Source: an uncultured Lachnospiraceae bacterium (GTDB lineage: Bacteria; Bacillota; Clostridia; Lachnospirales; Lachnospiraceae). From it: DNA of 12,333 nt. The translations under genes were made by a program, and so were the position numbers. Shown one piece after another: positions 1 to 7,184 of this stretch. Within the stretch, counting starts at the first letter, position 1; the number at the start of each line of letters is the position of its first letter. Location: NCBI GenBank assembly GCA_902797565.1, contig CADBTO010000067.1:1-12333 (forward strand), written 5' to 3'. The notes beneath the pieces were generated by a model that was not told the origin of the DNA, did not search any database, and saw nothing but the letters and a program-made list of their open reading frames with translations.

Positions 1-328
1 CAACGAGATAAACGAATTTGAAAAAGAACTGGTCGACTGGGGTGCCGTTGTCATCAAATTCTGGGTACAGATTGACAAGGATACACAGCTGGAACGCTTC
101 ACAGACCGGCAGAATACGCCGGAAAAACAGTGGAAGATCACGGATGAGGACTGGCGGAACCGCGAAAAATGGGATCTCTACGAAGATGCCATCGACGAGA
201 TGATCCAGAAAACCAGCACGGAGTTTGCTCCTTGGCACATCCTTCAATCAAACGACAAGAAATATGCCCGCATCCAGGCACTGGAAATCGTCATCCACGA
301 GATCGAAAAACGGTTGGATAAAGAATGA
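1..328 (+). CDS. PPK2-family polyphosphate kinase / polyphosphate:AMP phosphotransferase, C-terminal part
   Basis: The reading frame enters from the left edge (first full codon at 2) and ends with TGA at 326-328, giving 108 visible residues. They match the C-terminal end of the PPK2 fold: a strand and loop reading VVIKFWVQIDKDTQLERF, then the conserved block QWKITDEDWRNREKWDLYEDA, then the Thr-Ser-Thr and Ala-Pro-Trp motifs and a late NDKKYAR. PPK2 enzymes move phosphate between polyphosphate and nucleotides (ADP, GDP or AMP). The P-loop and Walker B region lie outside the window, so I cannot tell a single-domain PPK2 from the two-domain polyphosphate:AMP phosphotransferase, or state the substrate. 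It is the only plus-strand gene on this side and ends against the bidirectional terminator at 375-404. Family assignment is confident; the subclass is open. Confidence 0.88.
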   Translation, partial: NEINEFEKELVDWGAVVIKFWVQIDKDTQLERFTDRQNTPEKQWKITDEDWRNREKWDLYEDAIDEMIQKTSTEFAPWHILQSNDKKYARIQALEIVIHEIEKRLDKE

Positions 329-374
329 TATGCGGCGTATGCCAGCCTGATCAACAGCTTTCAAATATGGCGAA

Positions 375-404
375 AAAACGGGAGGCTCCCAAGCCTCCCG
401 TTTT
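375..404. terminator. Bidirectional rho-independent terminator between PPK2 and GIY-YIG genes
   Basis: A perfect 13-bp stem (375-387 pairing with 392-404) has a GC-rich core ACGGGAGGCT/AGCCTCCCGT, a 4-base loop and A4/T4 flanks, so a U-tract follows the hairpin on either strand. It lies between two convergent genes. The last two bases of the stem are the first two bases of the TTA that reads as the TAA stop of the minus-strand gene. It should end both the PPK2 transcript and the long minus-strand operon. Confidence 0.88.
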
Positions 405-744
405 ACTCGTTTTTCCTTGATGGACCTGGACTCCATCCCGCCAGCCGCTCTTTCTGCTTCCGGCTGAGTTTCTTGATGGCCGCTTCTCTGGACATTGCCT
501 CGCTGCGCGTGGACAGCTTTTCTGTATAAATCAGCCGCACCGGTCTTCGACTCTTGGTGTATTTTGCACCCGCTTTTCCGTTGTTATGCGTCCAGACACG
601 CTTCTCCACATCCGTCGTATAGCCCGTATAAAACGTCCCGTCAGAACACTCTACCATATAAACGAAATAGTCCCCCGGCTTCCCTGGAACTTCACCTGTC
701 TCTGGCTTCCCGGAGACTTCACCTGCCCCTCGCTTCCCGGACAT
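403..744 (-). CDS. GIY-YIG nuclease-fold protein (UPF0213/YhbQ-like) with repeated N-terminal extension
   Basis: A 113-residue protein. From about residue 25 it is a compact GIY-YIG domain of the short stand-alone type: YFVYMVECSDGTFYTGYT carries the VYM...YTG version of the signature, followed by the conserved Arg of EKRVWTHNNG, a GAKYTKSRRPV segment and the catalytic-type Glu in SREAAIKKL. Members of this group are small nuclease-fold proteins whose substrate is poorly known; DNA-repair roles are suspected. Residues 1-24 are a Gly/Lys/Glu-rich extension most relatives lack, encoded by a 27-bp tandem repeat (677-760). The start at 744 has AGGTGA four bases upstream, inside the repeat. It begins three bases after the rsmA stop, so it is very probably co-transcribed and translationally coupled. 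Family call is firm; cellular role is not. Confidence 0.85.
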   Translation of the reverse strand: MSGKRGAGEVSGKPETGEVPGKPGDYFVYMVECSDGTFYTGYTTDVEKRVWTHNNGKAGAKYTKSRRPVRLIYTEKLSTRSEAMSREAAIKKLSRKQKERLAGWSPGPSRKNE

Positions 745-760
745 TTCTCACCTGTCCCCC
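677..760 (-). repeat. 27-bp tandem repeat spanning the rsmA stop and GIY-YIG start
   Basis: Three copies read on the minus strand: 760-731 (30 bp, with a 3-bp insertion), 730-704 and 703-677 (27 bp each). The shared core is CAGGTGA followed by CCGGGAAGC or CAGGGAAGC. Copy 1 contains the end of rsmA, the ribosome binding site AGGTGA and the GIY-YIG start codon. Copies 2 and 3 are in frame inside the GIY-YIG gene and encode two nine-residue units, each containing GEV and GKP. The pattern suggests duplication of the junction by slippage. Confidence 0.8.
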
Positions 761-1611
761 GCATCCAGCCCATCCGCCAGATTCGCAAAATCCTGCAGGG
801 AGCATTTCTCCGCCCGGATATTCACATCCAGCCCCAGATCTTCCAGAACCTTCTCGATCTCCTCTTTCCTGCACAGTCCGGCATTCGTCAGAGAGTTTGC
901 CAGACGCTTTCTTCGTTGGTTGAATCCTGCTTTCACGATATTCCAGAACATCTTGATATCATGTGGAGAAACTGCATATTCCTGCCGCTTTGCAAGCCTG
1001 ATTACACAGCTGTCTACTTTCGGTCTGGGCCGAAATGATTCTGGTGGCACATCAATCAACCACTCTGTTTCGCACCGCACCTGGCAGGCAACAGACAATG
1101 CACCATAGTCCCTGCTCCCGGGCAGCGCACAAATCCGCTCTCCCACCTCCTTCTGCACCATGACCGTGATATCCTCCACAAACGGCTCCTCTTCCAGCAG
1201 TTTCATCAGGATCGGCGTTGTGATGTAATAAGGCAGGTTCGCAACAACCTTCACAGGATAAGCATCCGGTATCCCTCGTTTCTCCCGGAATGTCTGCACC
1301 TCTTCCAGCAAGCTGATTTTCATAATGTCTGCATGCAGGAGTTTGATATTCTGATACGGATGCAGGCTTGCAGAAAGGAGCGGCAAAAGTTCCTGGTCAA
1401 TCTCCACAGCAAGCACGAATCCCGCCTGCCCGCATAGCCGCTTTGTCAGGCTGCCAAGTCCTGGCCCGATTTCCACCACGATCTCTTCCCCGGTAATCCC
1501 CGCCCCTTCCACAATTTCATCCAGGATTCCCTCATCAATCAGGAAATTCTGCCCATATTGCTTCTTTGCCCGGACATGCCCTCCGCCTGCGGCATTTGCA
1601 TTTCTTCTCAT
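748..1611 (-). CDS. rsmA: 16S rRNA (adenine1518-N6/adenine1519-N6)-dimethyltransferase RsmA (KsgA)
   Basis: A 287-residue class I SAM-dependent methyltransferase that dimethylates the two adjacent adenines in the helix 45 loop of 16S rRNA, a late step of small-subunit maturation. Visible motifs: KKQYGQNFL (16-24), the SAM loop VEIGPGLGSLT (46-56), acidic ribose-binding E70, HADIMK (93-98), and the target-adenine motif NLPYY (125-129). A PRPKVDS segment and a C-terminal helical domain (AGFNQRRKRLANSL) follow, as in KsgA. Length is near the usual 270-295. The ATG at 1609-1611 overlaps the TGA of the upstream nuclease gene by four bases (ATGA), so translation is probably coupled; a GGAGG lies about 11 bases upstream within that gene. 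In many Firmicutes the M5-type RNase gene rnmV sits between these two genes; here it is absent. Very secure assignment. Confidence 0.97.
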   Translation of the reverse strand: MRRNANAAGGGHVRAKKQYGQNFLIDEGILDEIVEGAGITGEEIVVEIGPGLGSLTKRLCGQAGFVLAVEIDQELLPLLSASLHPYQNIKLLHADIMKISLLEEVQTFREKRGIPDAYPVKVVANLPYYITTPILMKLLEEEPFVEDITVMVQKEVGERICALPGSRDYGALSVACQVRCETEWLIDVPPESFRPRPKVDSCVIRLAKRQEYAVSPHDIKMFWNIVKAGFNQRRKRLANSLTNAGLCRKEEIEKVLEDLGLDVNIRAEKCSLQDFANLADGLDAGDR

Positions 1612-2402
1612 ATCCGAAAAAACCTCCGCGCGTTCTCTTCCGTCACCGCAATGACCTCGTCTTCTGTAATCTCGCGAAGCTTCGCGATCTCCTTCACAAC
1701 ATAGGGCAGGTACGTCGAATCATTCCGGTATCCACGGAAGGGTTCTGGTGCCATATAGGGGCAATCCGTTTCGATTAAAATCCGATCCAAGGGTATCGAA
1801 GCGGCAACCTGCTTCAATTTCTTTCCATTCTTAAACGTAACGACACCGCCAATTCCAATATAATATCCCAGCTTCAGATACTCCTGTGCCAGCTCCAGCG
1901 AATAGGAGAAGCAATGGAGTACCGCCGTCCGGCCCTCCTGGAAAATCCCTTCCGCCTTTGCCCGCTTCATGATCGCGAGCGTGTCCTCTGCCGCATCCCG
2001 TGAATGGACAATCACGGGCAGATCTGCCTTCTTTGCCAGTTCCATCTGGCTCCAAAAAACATCTCTTTGGATGCTCTGCATTGACTCATCCTTCTCCCAA
2101 TAATAATCCAGCCCAATTTCGCCAATAGCTACCACTCTGTTATCTGTACATTGGTCATTCATCCATTGTTTTGACGCATCCGTATAGTCGGATACGTTCT
2201 CAGGATGGATCCCAACAGCAGCATAGATATATGGGTATTGATGTGCCAACTCAACAGATCTGATACACCCGTTGAAACTTGCACCAACGTTTATAATTGT
2301 ACCAACATTCGTAATTCCATCTTTTCCCATAGATGAAAGAAGCTCGACCCGATCGGGGTCGAACTTCTCATCATCATAATGGGCATGCGTATCGAAAATC
2401 AT
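1608..2402 (-). CDS. TatD-family metal-dependent hydrolase (deoxyribonuclease)
   Basis: A 264-residue TIM-barrel metallo-hydrolase of the TatD/YcfH/YabD family, whose characterised members are Mg-dependent 3'-5' exonucleases or DNases. The metal ligands are all present: DTHAHYD at the N-terminus (H6, H8), GIHP (H66), GEIGLDYY (E95), VHSRDA (H133), LHCFS (H163) and ETDCPY (D213), with the conserved PEP.RG.RN segment after it. Length is typical. The start at 2402 has AGGAG nine bases upstream. The gene follows metG by 21 bp and overlaps rsmA by 4 bp, matching the common Firmicutes order metS/metG – yabD – ksgA. Paralogues such as TatD, YcfH and YjjV cannot be told apart from sequence alone, so no symbol is given. 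Confidence 0.95.
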   Translation of the reverse strand: MIFDTHAHYDDEKFDPDRVELLSSMGKDGITNVGTIINVGASFNGCIRSVELAHQYPYIYAAVGIHPENVSDYTDASKQWMNDQCTDNRVVAIGEIGLDYYWEKDESMQSIQRDVFWSQMELAKKADLPVIVHSRDAAEDTLAIMKRAKAEGIFQEGRTAVLHCFSYSLELAQEYLKLGYYIGIGGVVTFKNGKKLKQVAASIPLDRILIETDCPYMAPEPFRGYRNDSTYLPYVVKEIAKLREITEDEVIAVTEENARRFFRI

Positions 2403-2423
2403 GACCCAAACTCCTGATTCTTT

Positions 2424-4478
2424 TTATTCAATTCCTGCTCCAGCCGGCATCTCTTTCTCCGGCGTCATCACACAGACATTCCCATCCGCGTCCTCCGCAG
2501 AAAGGATCATGCCCTGCGATTCCAGTCCGGCAAGCTTCGCCGTCTTCAGGTTTGTCAGAACCATCACGCGCTTGCCCACCATCTCCTCCGGCGTATACCA
2601 TTTCTTGATTCCGGAAACGATCTGGCGCACCTCGCTGCCGATCTGTACCTTAAAGCAAAGAAGCTTTTTGGACTTCGGCACAGCCTCGCATTCCTTCACA
2701 ATCCCGACCTGGAATTGCAGTTTCGCAAAGTCATCATAGGTAACTTCCGGCTTCTTCTCCAGATCAATCAAAGTCTCTGCCTCTTCGTTATCCGTCTCTT
2801 TGACAGGTTCCTTTGCCGCCTCCGGAGCCAGCCGTCCTGCCTTAATCAGGTTCTCCCTTGCCTTCTTCTGCTGCTCCTCAAACTCTGCCTTCTGTTTTTT
2901 CGTGATCTCTTCGGTCTGCTTCAGGATTTCCTTGACATCCTTCCGCGCAAACAGCATCTGGTTCCCTTCCGGAAGCTTCGTGCCGGAAGGATATCCCCCG
3001 AATGTTTCTTTCTCCAGCACATCAAAACTCCGGCACTGCGTCCCAAGCTGCTTAAAGATCTCTGCCGCAGTGTCCGGAAGGAATGGTGCAAGCAGGCTGG
3101 TGGAAATACACAAACCTTCCACGAGATGATACAGTACCGTGGCAAGCCTGTCCTTCTTTGCCTCGTCTTTCCCAAGGATCCAAGGCTCCGTTTCATCCAC
3201 GTATTTGTTCAGCCGTTTATAGACCTTGAAGATCTCCGTCAGTGCATCCGCCACACGCAGCTCTTCCATCTTCTGGACCACGACCTTGTACGCCGATGTC
3301 ACCACACGTTCCAGATCCTTGTCCACCTCTTCTGTGACACCGGGATTCGATACCACGCCATCCAGATATTTATTGGACATTGCGATCGTCCGGCTCACAA
3401 GGTTGCCCAGGGTGTTCGCCAGATCGGAATTGTACCGCTCCGCCATCAGCTCCCATGTAATGATCCCATCATTCTCATAGGGCATCTCGTGCAGACAGAA
3501 ATAACGTACCCCATCCACGCCAAACAAATCCACCATATCATCCGCATAGATGACATTCCCCTTGGACTTGCTCATCTTCTCGCCGCCCTGCAGCAGCCAT
3601 GGATGCCCGAATACCTGCTTCGGAAGCGGCTGGCCCAGAGCCATCAGGAAAATCGGCCAGTAAATCGTATGGAAACGCACAATGTCTTTTCCAATCAGAT
3701 GCAGATCTGCCGGCCAATACCGGTACAGCTCCCCGTGCTCGCCATCCACATCATATCCCACACCAGTGATATAGTTTGATAGTGCATCAAGCCATACATA
3801 CACCACATGTTTCTCGTCGAAGTCCATCGGGATGCCCCACTTGAACGAAGAACGTGAAACACAAAGATCCTGAAGCCCCGGCAGCAGGAAATTGTTCATC
3901 ATCTCATTCTTCCGGGAAACCGGCTGGATAAATTCCGGATGGCTGTTGATATGTGCAATCAACTTGTCCGCGTATTTGCTCATTTTGAAGAAATATGCTT
4001 CTTCCTCCATTGGATGCACGTCTCCGCCGCACACTGGGCATTTTCCGTCCACCAGCTGGGATTCCGTATAGAATGCCTCGCACTCGCCGCAGTAGATTCC
4101 GGAATAGGATCCTTTGTAGATATCCCCCTGTTCAAACAGCTTCCGGCAGATCTTCTGGACCTGTTTCATATGGTCTTCATCCGTTGTCCGGATGAAACGG
4201 TCATAGGATGTATTGCAGATATCCCAGAGCCGTTTGATTTCTGCCGCTGTCTCATCCACAAATTCCTGCGGTGTCTGTCCAGCCTCAATCGCACGCGTTT
4301 CGATTTTCTGTCCATGCTCATCAGATCCTGTCTGGAACCGCACATCATACCCCTGTGCCCGCTTGAAACGTGCAATCGCGTCTGCAAGAATGATCTCATA
4401 GGTATTCCCAATATGCGGCTTTCCGGATGTATATGCAATTGCTGTGGTTATATAATACTTCTTTTTTGCGTTTTCCAT
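2424..4478 (-). CDS. metG: Methionyl-tRNA synthetase with C-terminal tRNA-binding domain
   Basis: A 684-residue class I aminoacyl-tRNA synthetase that charges tRNA-Met. Domain order: Rossmann catalytic domain with the HIGH signature as HIGN (22-25); a connective-peptide zinc knuckle with C130, C133, C147 and C150; the KMSKS loop exact at 301-305; an anticodon-binding helical domain (about 340-510) starting near NSDLANTLGNLVSRT; a charged, probably coiled-coil linker (511-578, rich in Lys, Glu and Gln); and an EMAP/Trbp111-like OB-fold tRNA-binding domain (about 581-684, FAKLQFQVGIV...SQGMILSAED) that usually supports dimerisation. The start has GGAG eight bases upstream. Only 16 bp separate it from the upstream zinc-ribbon gene, leaving no space for a T-box leader immediately before metG. 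Any such control must act further upstream. Confidence 0.98.
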   Translation of the reverse strand: MENAKKKYYITTAIAYTSGKPHIGNTYEIILADAIARFKRAQGYDVRFQTGSDEHGQKIETRAIEAGQTPQEFVDETAAEIKRLWDICNTSYDRFIRTTDEDHMKQVQKICRKLFEQGDIYKGSYSGIYCGECEAFYTESQLVDGKCPVCGGDVHPMEEEAYFFKMSKYADKLIAHINSHPEFIQPVSRKNEMMNNFLLPGLQDLCVSRSSFKWGIPMDFDEKHVVYVWLDALSNYITGVGYDVDGEHGELYRYWPADLHLIGKDIVRFHTIYWPIFLMALGQPLPKQVFGHPWLLQGGEKMSKSKGNVIYADDMVDLFGVDGVRYFCLHEMPYENDGIITWELMAERYNSDLANTLGNLVSRTIAMSNKYLDGVVSNPGVTEEVDKDLERVVTSAYKVVVQKMEELRVADALTEIFKVYKRLNKYVDETEPWILGKDEAKKDRLATVLYHLVEGLCISTSLLAPFLPDTAAEIFKQLGTQCRSFDVLEKETFGGYPSGTKLPEGNQMLFARKDVKEILKQTEEITKKQKAEFEEQQKKARENLIKAGRLAPEAAKEPVKETDNEEAETLIDLEKKPEVTYDDFAKLQFQVGIVKECEAVPKSKKLLCFKVQIGSEVRQIVSGIKKWYTPEEMVGKRVMVLTNLKTAKLAGLESQGMILSAEDADGNVCVMTPEKEMPAGAGIE

Positions 4479-4494
4479 GTTCCATACTCCTTCT

Positions 4495-4875
4495 CTACTG
4501 GTTCAGATCCACGACTTCGCCATCGTAAAAGACCAGATCCATCTTCTCGCCGCAGCTGCCGCAGTATTTCTGTCCCCTTAACACATAAGCGCCGCAGTTC
4601 CCGCATACTTCGGCTCCCTTCTTCTCCGCGATCTCGCTCCGAAGATCCTCCACTTCCTTCAGAAGTTCCTTCACCCGCTGGATGGTCTCTCCTCCCTCTT
4701 CCTTATGCTCTTCATAGTACCGCTTCCCTAGTGCAGCATATGCCTTTGCCAGATCCTCCTTCTTGGAGCGCAGCTCCAGCTTCAGTTTCGCCGTCCCCGC
4801 AGCCTCTTTTGCCTGCCCGCCAATCTCCTTCCCAAAACGGACCACGCCGTCCCCAAAACTTTCAAAAAAATCCAT
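4495..4875 (-). CDS. Small zinc-ribbon protein with coiled-coil N-terminal region (unknown function)
   Basis: I do not recognise a specific family. From the ATG at 4875 the product has 126 residues. Residues about 20-88 are highly charged and helical with heptad-like spacing (LRSKKEDLAKAYAALGKRYYEE, ETIQRVKELLKEVEDLRSEI). Residues 91-108 form a zinc ribbon with two Cys-x2-Cys knuckles (CGNC and CGSC, 10 residues between). A short acidic tail follows. An upstream ATG at 4890 would add five residues, but it has no ribosome binding site; the ATG at 4875 has AAAGGAG about 5-6 bases upstream, so I chose it. There is no signal peptide or membrane segment. It ends 16 bp before metG and holds the metG ribosome binding site next to its stop, so it is almost certainly in the metG operon. 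Function unknown. Confidence 0.85.
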   Translation of the reverse strand: MDFFESFGDGVVRFGKEIGGQAKEAAGTAKLKLELRSKKEDLAKAYAALGKRYYEEHKEEGGETIQRVKELLKEVEDLRSEIAEKKGAEVCGNCGAYVLRGQKYCGSCGEKMDLVFYDGEVVDLNQ

Positions 4876-4907
4876 GCCCTCTCCTTTCATATCATCATCT
4901 GTCTATT

Positions 4908-5105
4908 TTATGAATTCAAGCCAAGCTTGTCAATCCCGGTCATGTTCACGCCATTGGACTGAAGGATTGCCTTGATCTCCAGGTACTTGTCCTTGAGCTG
5001 CTCATACGTATTGGATGCCCCCTCAGACTCTGCCGACTTCATACAATTCTGGACAAAACCAAACCATGGAATCAGCTGATAGTTGATCTCTGATACAGAA
5101 GCCAT
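4908..5105 (-). CDS. Small hypothetical protein (65 residues)
   Basis: A short open frame, not recognised. It is accepted as a gene because the ATG at 5105 has AAAGGAGG eight bases upstream, it fills the space between two co-directional genes (30 bp after the MBL gene, 32 bp before the zinc-ribbon gene), and its composition is protein-like. The product reads as mainly helical: an N-terminal hydrophobic/aromatic stretch (INYQLIPWFGFVQN), a Ser/Glu-rich hinge, then an amphipathic helix (YEQLKDKYLEIKAIL) and a polar tail. There is no signal peptide, cysteine motif or clear membrane span. A function cannot be given. Confidence 0.75.
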   Translation of the reverse strand: MASVSEINYQLIPWFGFVQNCMKSAESEGASNTYEQLKDKYLEIKAILQSNGVNMTGIDKLGLNS

Positions 5106-5135
5106 ATGGTACGCCTCCTTTATAATATTGGTACA

Positions 5136-5951
5136 CTATAACTCTATCTCTTCCCCGCCCCGTGCGAAGCCTGCCTGCGGAAAAGCTTTCCGGATCTCTT
5201 TTTCCCATTCGCGCAAAAAACCGTCCTGATGCGCCGGGTCATGGTGTGTGAACAAAAGGCGCTTTGCGCCTGCCTGCCGCGCAATCTCCATTCCAATTTC
5301 CGGAAAGGAATGCCCGAACCCGTTGCGGAAGTGATACTCTTCCCTTGTATACTGACCGTCATAGATCAGCAGGTCACACCCAGTCGCAAATCCGGCAAGA
5401 CGTTTGGATGCGTCGCTGGAATGCTCAAAGTCCGTCGCATAGACAACCGACCTGCCGCCATAGGTCAGTCGGTACACGGTGCACCCGCCTGGATGGGAAC
5501 CCTCGATCGCAGAAACTTCCACTTCGCCAATCTGGAACTTCTTTGGCACGTATTGCATCGGCAAATCATAAAAGACTGGATTTGCAGGAAGGTCTAGTAT
5601 GCGGATCGGCCAATACGGCGGAACATACAACCGGTCCACCGCCTGCTCCACAGTCAGCCCATCCCTGGGCACGCCATAAATCGAAATCTGCCGGTCCTTG
5701 TAATACAGCCCATTGAAGAAAGCAAGCCCCATCATATGGTCCAAATGGAAATGTGACATCAGGATTGAGATCCGATGCTTGTTGTCTGTATCCGCTGCCG
5801 TGATCCCGCTGCCTGCATCCAGATAGATCTCCTCTGCGCCAGCAATCACCTGCACGCAGGTCGTTGCTCCGCCAAACTCCTGGAATCCATCTCCTGTTGC
5901 TGGCACCGACCCGCGCGTCCCCAACATTTTCAAGATCAATTTTTTTTCCAT
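5136..5951 (-). CDS. MBL-fold metallo-hydrolase, possible phosphodiesterase
   Basis: A 271-residue metallo-beta-lactamase-fold enzyme. Motifs: N-terminal strand MLGTRGSVP (9-17) typical of the RNase Z/PhnP/cyclic-nucleotide-phosphodiesterase side of the superfamily; the dinuclear metal site SHFHLDH (H67, H69, D71, H72); H153 in EGSHPGG; D174 in YATDFEH; and H236/H237 in FTHHDP. H214 in GFGHSF may be the extra histidine of this subgroup. All key ligands are present, so it should be active on a phosphoester or similar bond; the substrate is unknown. A GTG at 5960 is in frame, but AGGTGG lies five bases before the ATG at 5951, so I chose the ATG. It is the first gene of the minus-strand run that includes metG and is divergent from a diguanylate cyclase, which makes a nucleotide phosphodiesterase role tempting but unproven. 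Confidence 0.9.
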   Translation of the reverse strand: MEKKLILKMLGTRGSVPATGDGFQEFGGATTCVQVIAGAEEIYLDAGSGITAADTDNKHRISILMSHFHLDHMMGLAFFNGLYYKDRQISIYGVPRDGLTVEQAVDRLYVPPYWPIRILDLPANPVFYDLPMQYVPKKFQIGEVEVSAIEGSHPGGCTVYRLTYGGRSVVYATDFEHSSDASKRLAGFATGCDLLIYDGQYTREEYHFRNGFGHSFPEIGMEIARQAGAKRLLFTHHDPAHQDGFLREWEKEIRKAFPQAGFARGGEEIEL

Positions 5952-5966
5952 AATTGCCACCTATCG

Positions 5967-5995
5967 TTGATTTCTTCGTGCATTCCCGTTATAAT
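5967..5995 (+). promoter_or_regulatory. Predicted sigma-A promoter of the diguanylate cyclase gene
   Basis: TTGATT at 5967-5972 and a perfect TATAAT at 5990-5995 are separated by 17 bp, which puts transcription start near 6002 and gives a leader of about 40 bases. It lies in the 91-bp divergent region between the MBL and GAF-GGDEF genes. The reverse strand of the same -10 region reads TATTAT, but no good -35 partner was seen for the MBL direction. Confidence 0.65.
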
Positions 5996-6030
5996 AGATA
6001 TACCGAATTATCCTACGGTTCTATATCTAT
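5994..6030. promoter_or_regulatory. Inverted repeat at the start site/leader of the diguanylate cyclase gene
   Basis: Arms TAGATATA (5995-6002) and TATATCTA (6022-6029), extended by an A-T pair at 5994/6030, enclose an inner CCG/CGG pair (6003-6005 with 6016-6018), a 3-base bulge (6019-6021) and a 10-base loop. The element overlaps the -10 box at its left end and stops one base before the ribosome binding site GGAGGAAAG (6031-6039). It could be a dimeric repressor operator or an RNA hairpin in the leader; sequence alone does not decide. Confidence 0.45.
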
Positions 6031-6042
6031 GGAGGAAAGCCA

Positions 6043-7128
6043 ATGGAACTGCAAGCAAATAATCAGGCCCAAAGCCCGGACACATTGTCCGAAAACGAGA
6101 TGCTTTATGATATATTCAGCATCTCCCAAAAACTATATGACGAGATCAATAGCCAGGATGCAAACCTTGGACAGAACCATATCAAGATCTACCAGCTCCT
6201 GACCGAACTTGGAAAAGTACTTGTCCACTCCGACCGTGCCAGCTTCTGGCGTTGGGACAAACGTGCCCATCGGATCATCACGAATGCCCAGGTTGGCGCA
6301 GACCAGATCATCATTGATGAAGGAACCGGCCTCGTTGGCAAGGCGCTGCTGGAAGGACGCGCGATCGTTACCAACGACCCGTACAACAGCCCATACTTTA
6401 ATTCCAGTGTGGACAAGGCAACCGGTTATGTCACAAAATCCATCCTCGTGATGCCCATCAAAAACTGCCATGGCGATATCATTGGTGCGTACCAGGCTAT
6501 TAACAAACTAGATAAACAGGGCGGTGATGAAGCATTCGACCTGGACCGGGACTGCAAACGCCTTTCCCTTGCCGCACTGGTCTGCGGATTAACCCTGGAG
6601 TCTGACCTGTTCCTCGATGATTCCCAGCGTGACAAACTCACGGATGTCAAAAACCGCATCGGCTTCCATAGCGACTTTGATTCTCAATATATGCCATATC
6701 TGACCACTCCTGTGCCTGAAGAAGAGCAAAAACCTATGCTTTCTATCATTATGTGCGATATCGACTTTTTCAAGAAAGTCAACGACACCTATGGCCATAA
6801 TGCCGGAGATGAAGTCCTCCGCTCTGTGGCGAAGACACTGGAAAAGAGCGTGCGTGCCGGTGATAATGTATACCGCTGGGGCGGCGAAGAATTTATCATT
6901 ATGCTGAAAGGCGCGGATGTTGATATCGCCGCAGGCGTTGCAGAACGAATCCGTGGAAAAATCGAAGCCACACCGGTCTATTTTGCCCACACAGAGATCC
7001 GGATTACAATGAGTTTCGGCTGCGCACAGGCCAGCCCGGAGCTGACAGTCGAACAGAATATCGAAACTGCGGATGAACGGCTCTATCGTGCAAAAGAAAC
7101 CGGACGGAACCGTGTTATCAAAGACTAA
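6043..7128 (+). CDS. GAF-GGDEF diguanylate cyclase
   Basis: A 361-residue cytoplasmic protein with no membrane segment. It should make cyclic di-GMP from two GTP. Residues about 40-185 form a GAF-type sensor (LGKVLVHSDRASFWRWD ... GTGLVGKAL ... GYVTKSILVMPI ... GAYQAINK); the ligand is unknown. The GGDEF domain spans about 195-361: D239 in CDIDFFKKVNDTYGH, the active-site loop as GGEEF (280-284), and an RxxD inhibitory site (RAGD, 271-274) exactly five residues before it. It should therefore be catalytically competent and subject to product feedback. There is no EAL or HD-GYP domain, and no c-di-GMP phosphodiesterase of those types is in the window. ATG 6043 follows GGAGGAAAG by three bases. 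The gene has its own promoter (5967-5995) and converges on the cyclase/TIR run. Confidence 0.95.
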   Translation: MELQANNQAQSPDTLSENEMLYDIFSISQKLYDEINSQDANLGQNHIKIYQLLTELGKVLVHSDRASFWRWDKRAHRIITNAQVGADQIIIDEGTGLVGKALLEGRAIVTNDPYNSPYFNSSVDKATGYVTKSILVMPIKNCHGDIIGAYQAINKLDKQGGDEAFDLDRDCKRLSLAALVCGLTLESDLFLDDSQRDKLTDVKNRIGFHSDFDSQYMPYLTTPVPEEEQKPMLSIIMCDIDFFKKVNDTYGHNAGDEVLRSVAKTLEKSVRAGDNVYRWGGEEFIIMLKGADVDIAAGVAERIRGKIEATPVYFAHTEIRITMSFGCAQASPELTVEQNIETADERLYRAKETGRNRVIKD

Positions 7129-7142
7129 GCACGAGAACCTTC

Positions 7143-7179
7143 TATATAATATACGATTATATACAACTTGATATATCAA
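7143..7179. repeat. AT-rich inverted repeat and palindrome downstream of the diguanylate cyclase gene
   Basis: TATATAAT (7143-7150) and ATTATATA (7156-7163) form an 8-bp inverted repeat with a 5-base loop. A separate perfect 12-bp palindrome TTGATATATCAA lies at 7168-7179. Both are in the convergent gap of 69 bp just before the GC-richer hairpin at 7185-7214. They may be part of the transcript end or protein-binding sites; AT-rich chance similarity is also possible. Confidence 0.4.
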
Positions 7180-7184
7180 AATAC

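Noticed and set aside
586..1038. Plus-strand open frame of 150 codons
   Set aside because: Antisense to rsmA and the GIY-YIG gene, both of which have strong family motifs; no domain in the translation.
2715..3779. Plus-strand open frame of 354 codons opposite metG
   Set aside because: It lies entirely antisense to the clearly coding metG; its translation is rich in Leu, Arg, Cys and His with no domain, as expected for a mirror frame of a GC-rich third position.
4479..4494. T-box or SAM riboswitch in front of metG
   Set aside because: Only 16 bp separate metG from the upstream gene, and no T-box or aptamer-like stretch was noticed in the neighbouring short gaps.
3939..4913. Plus-strand open frame of 324 codons
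   Set aside because: Antisense to the start of metG and the whole zinc-ribbon gene; the Ser/Pro/Arg-rich end is typical of a shadow frame, and no ribosome binding site was seen.
6589..7179. Minus-strand open frame of 196 codons opposite the diguanylate cyclase
   Set aside because: Covers the conserved GGDEF coding region in antisense and has no recognisable domain; codon pattern fits the plus-strand gene.
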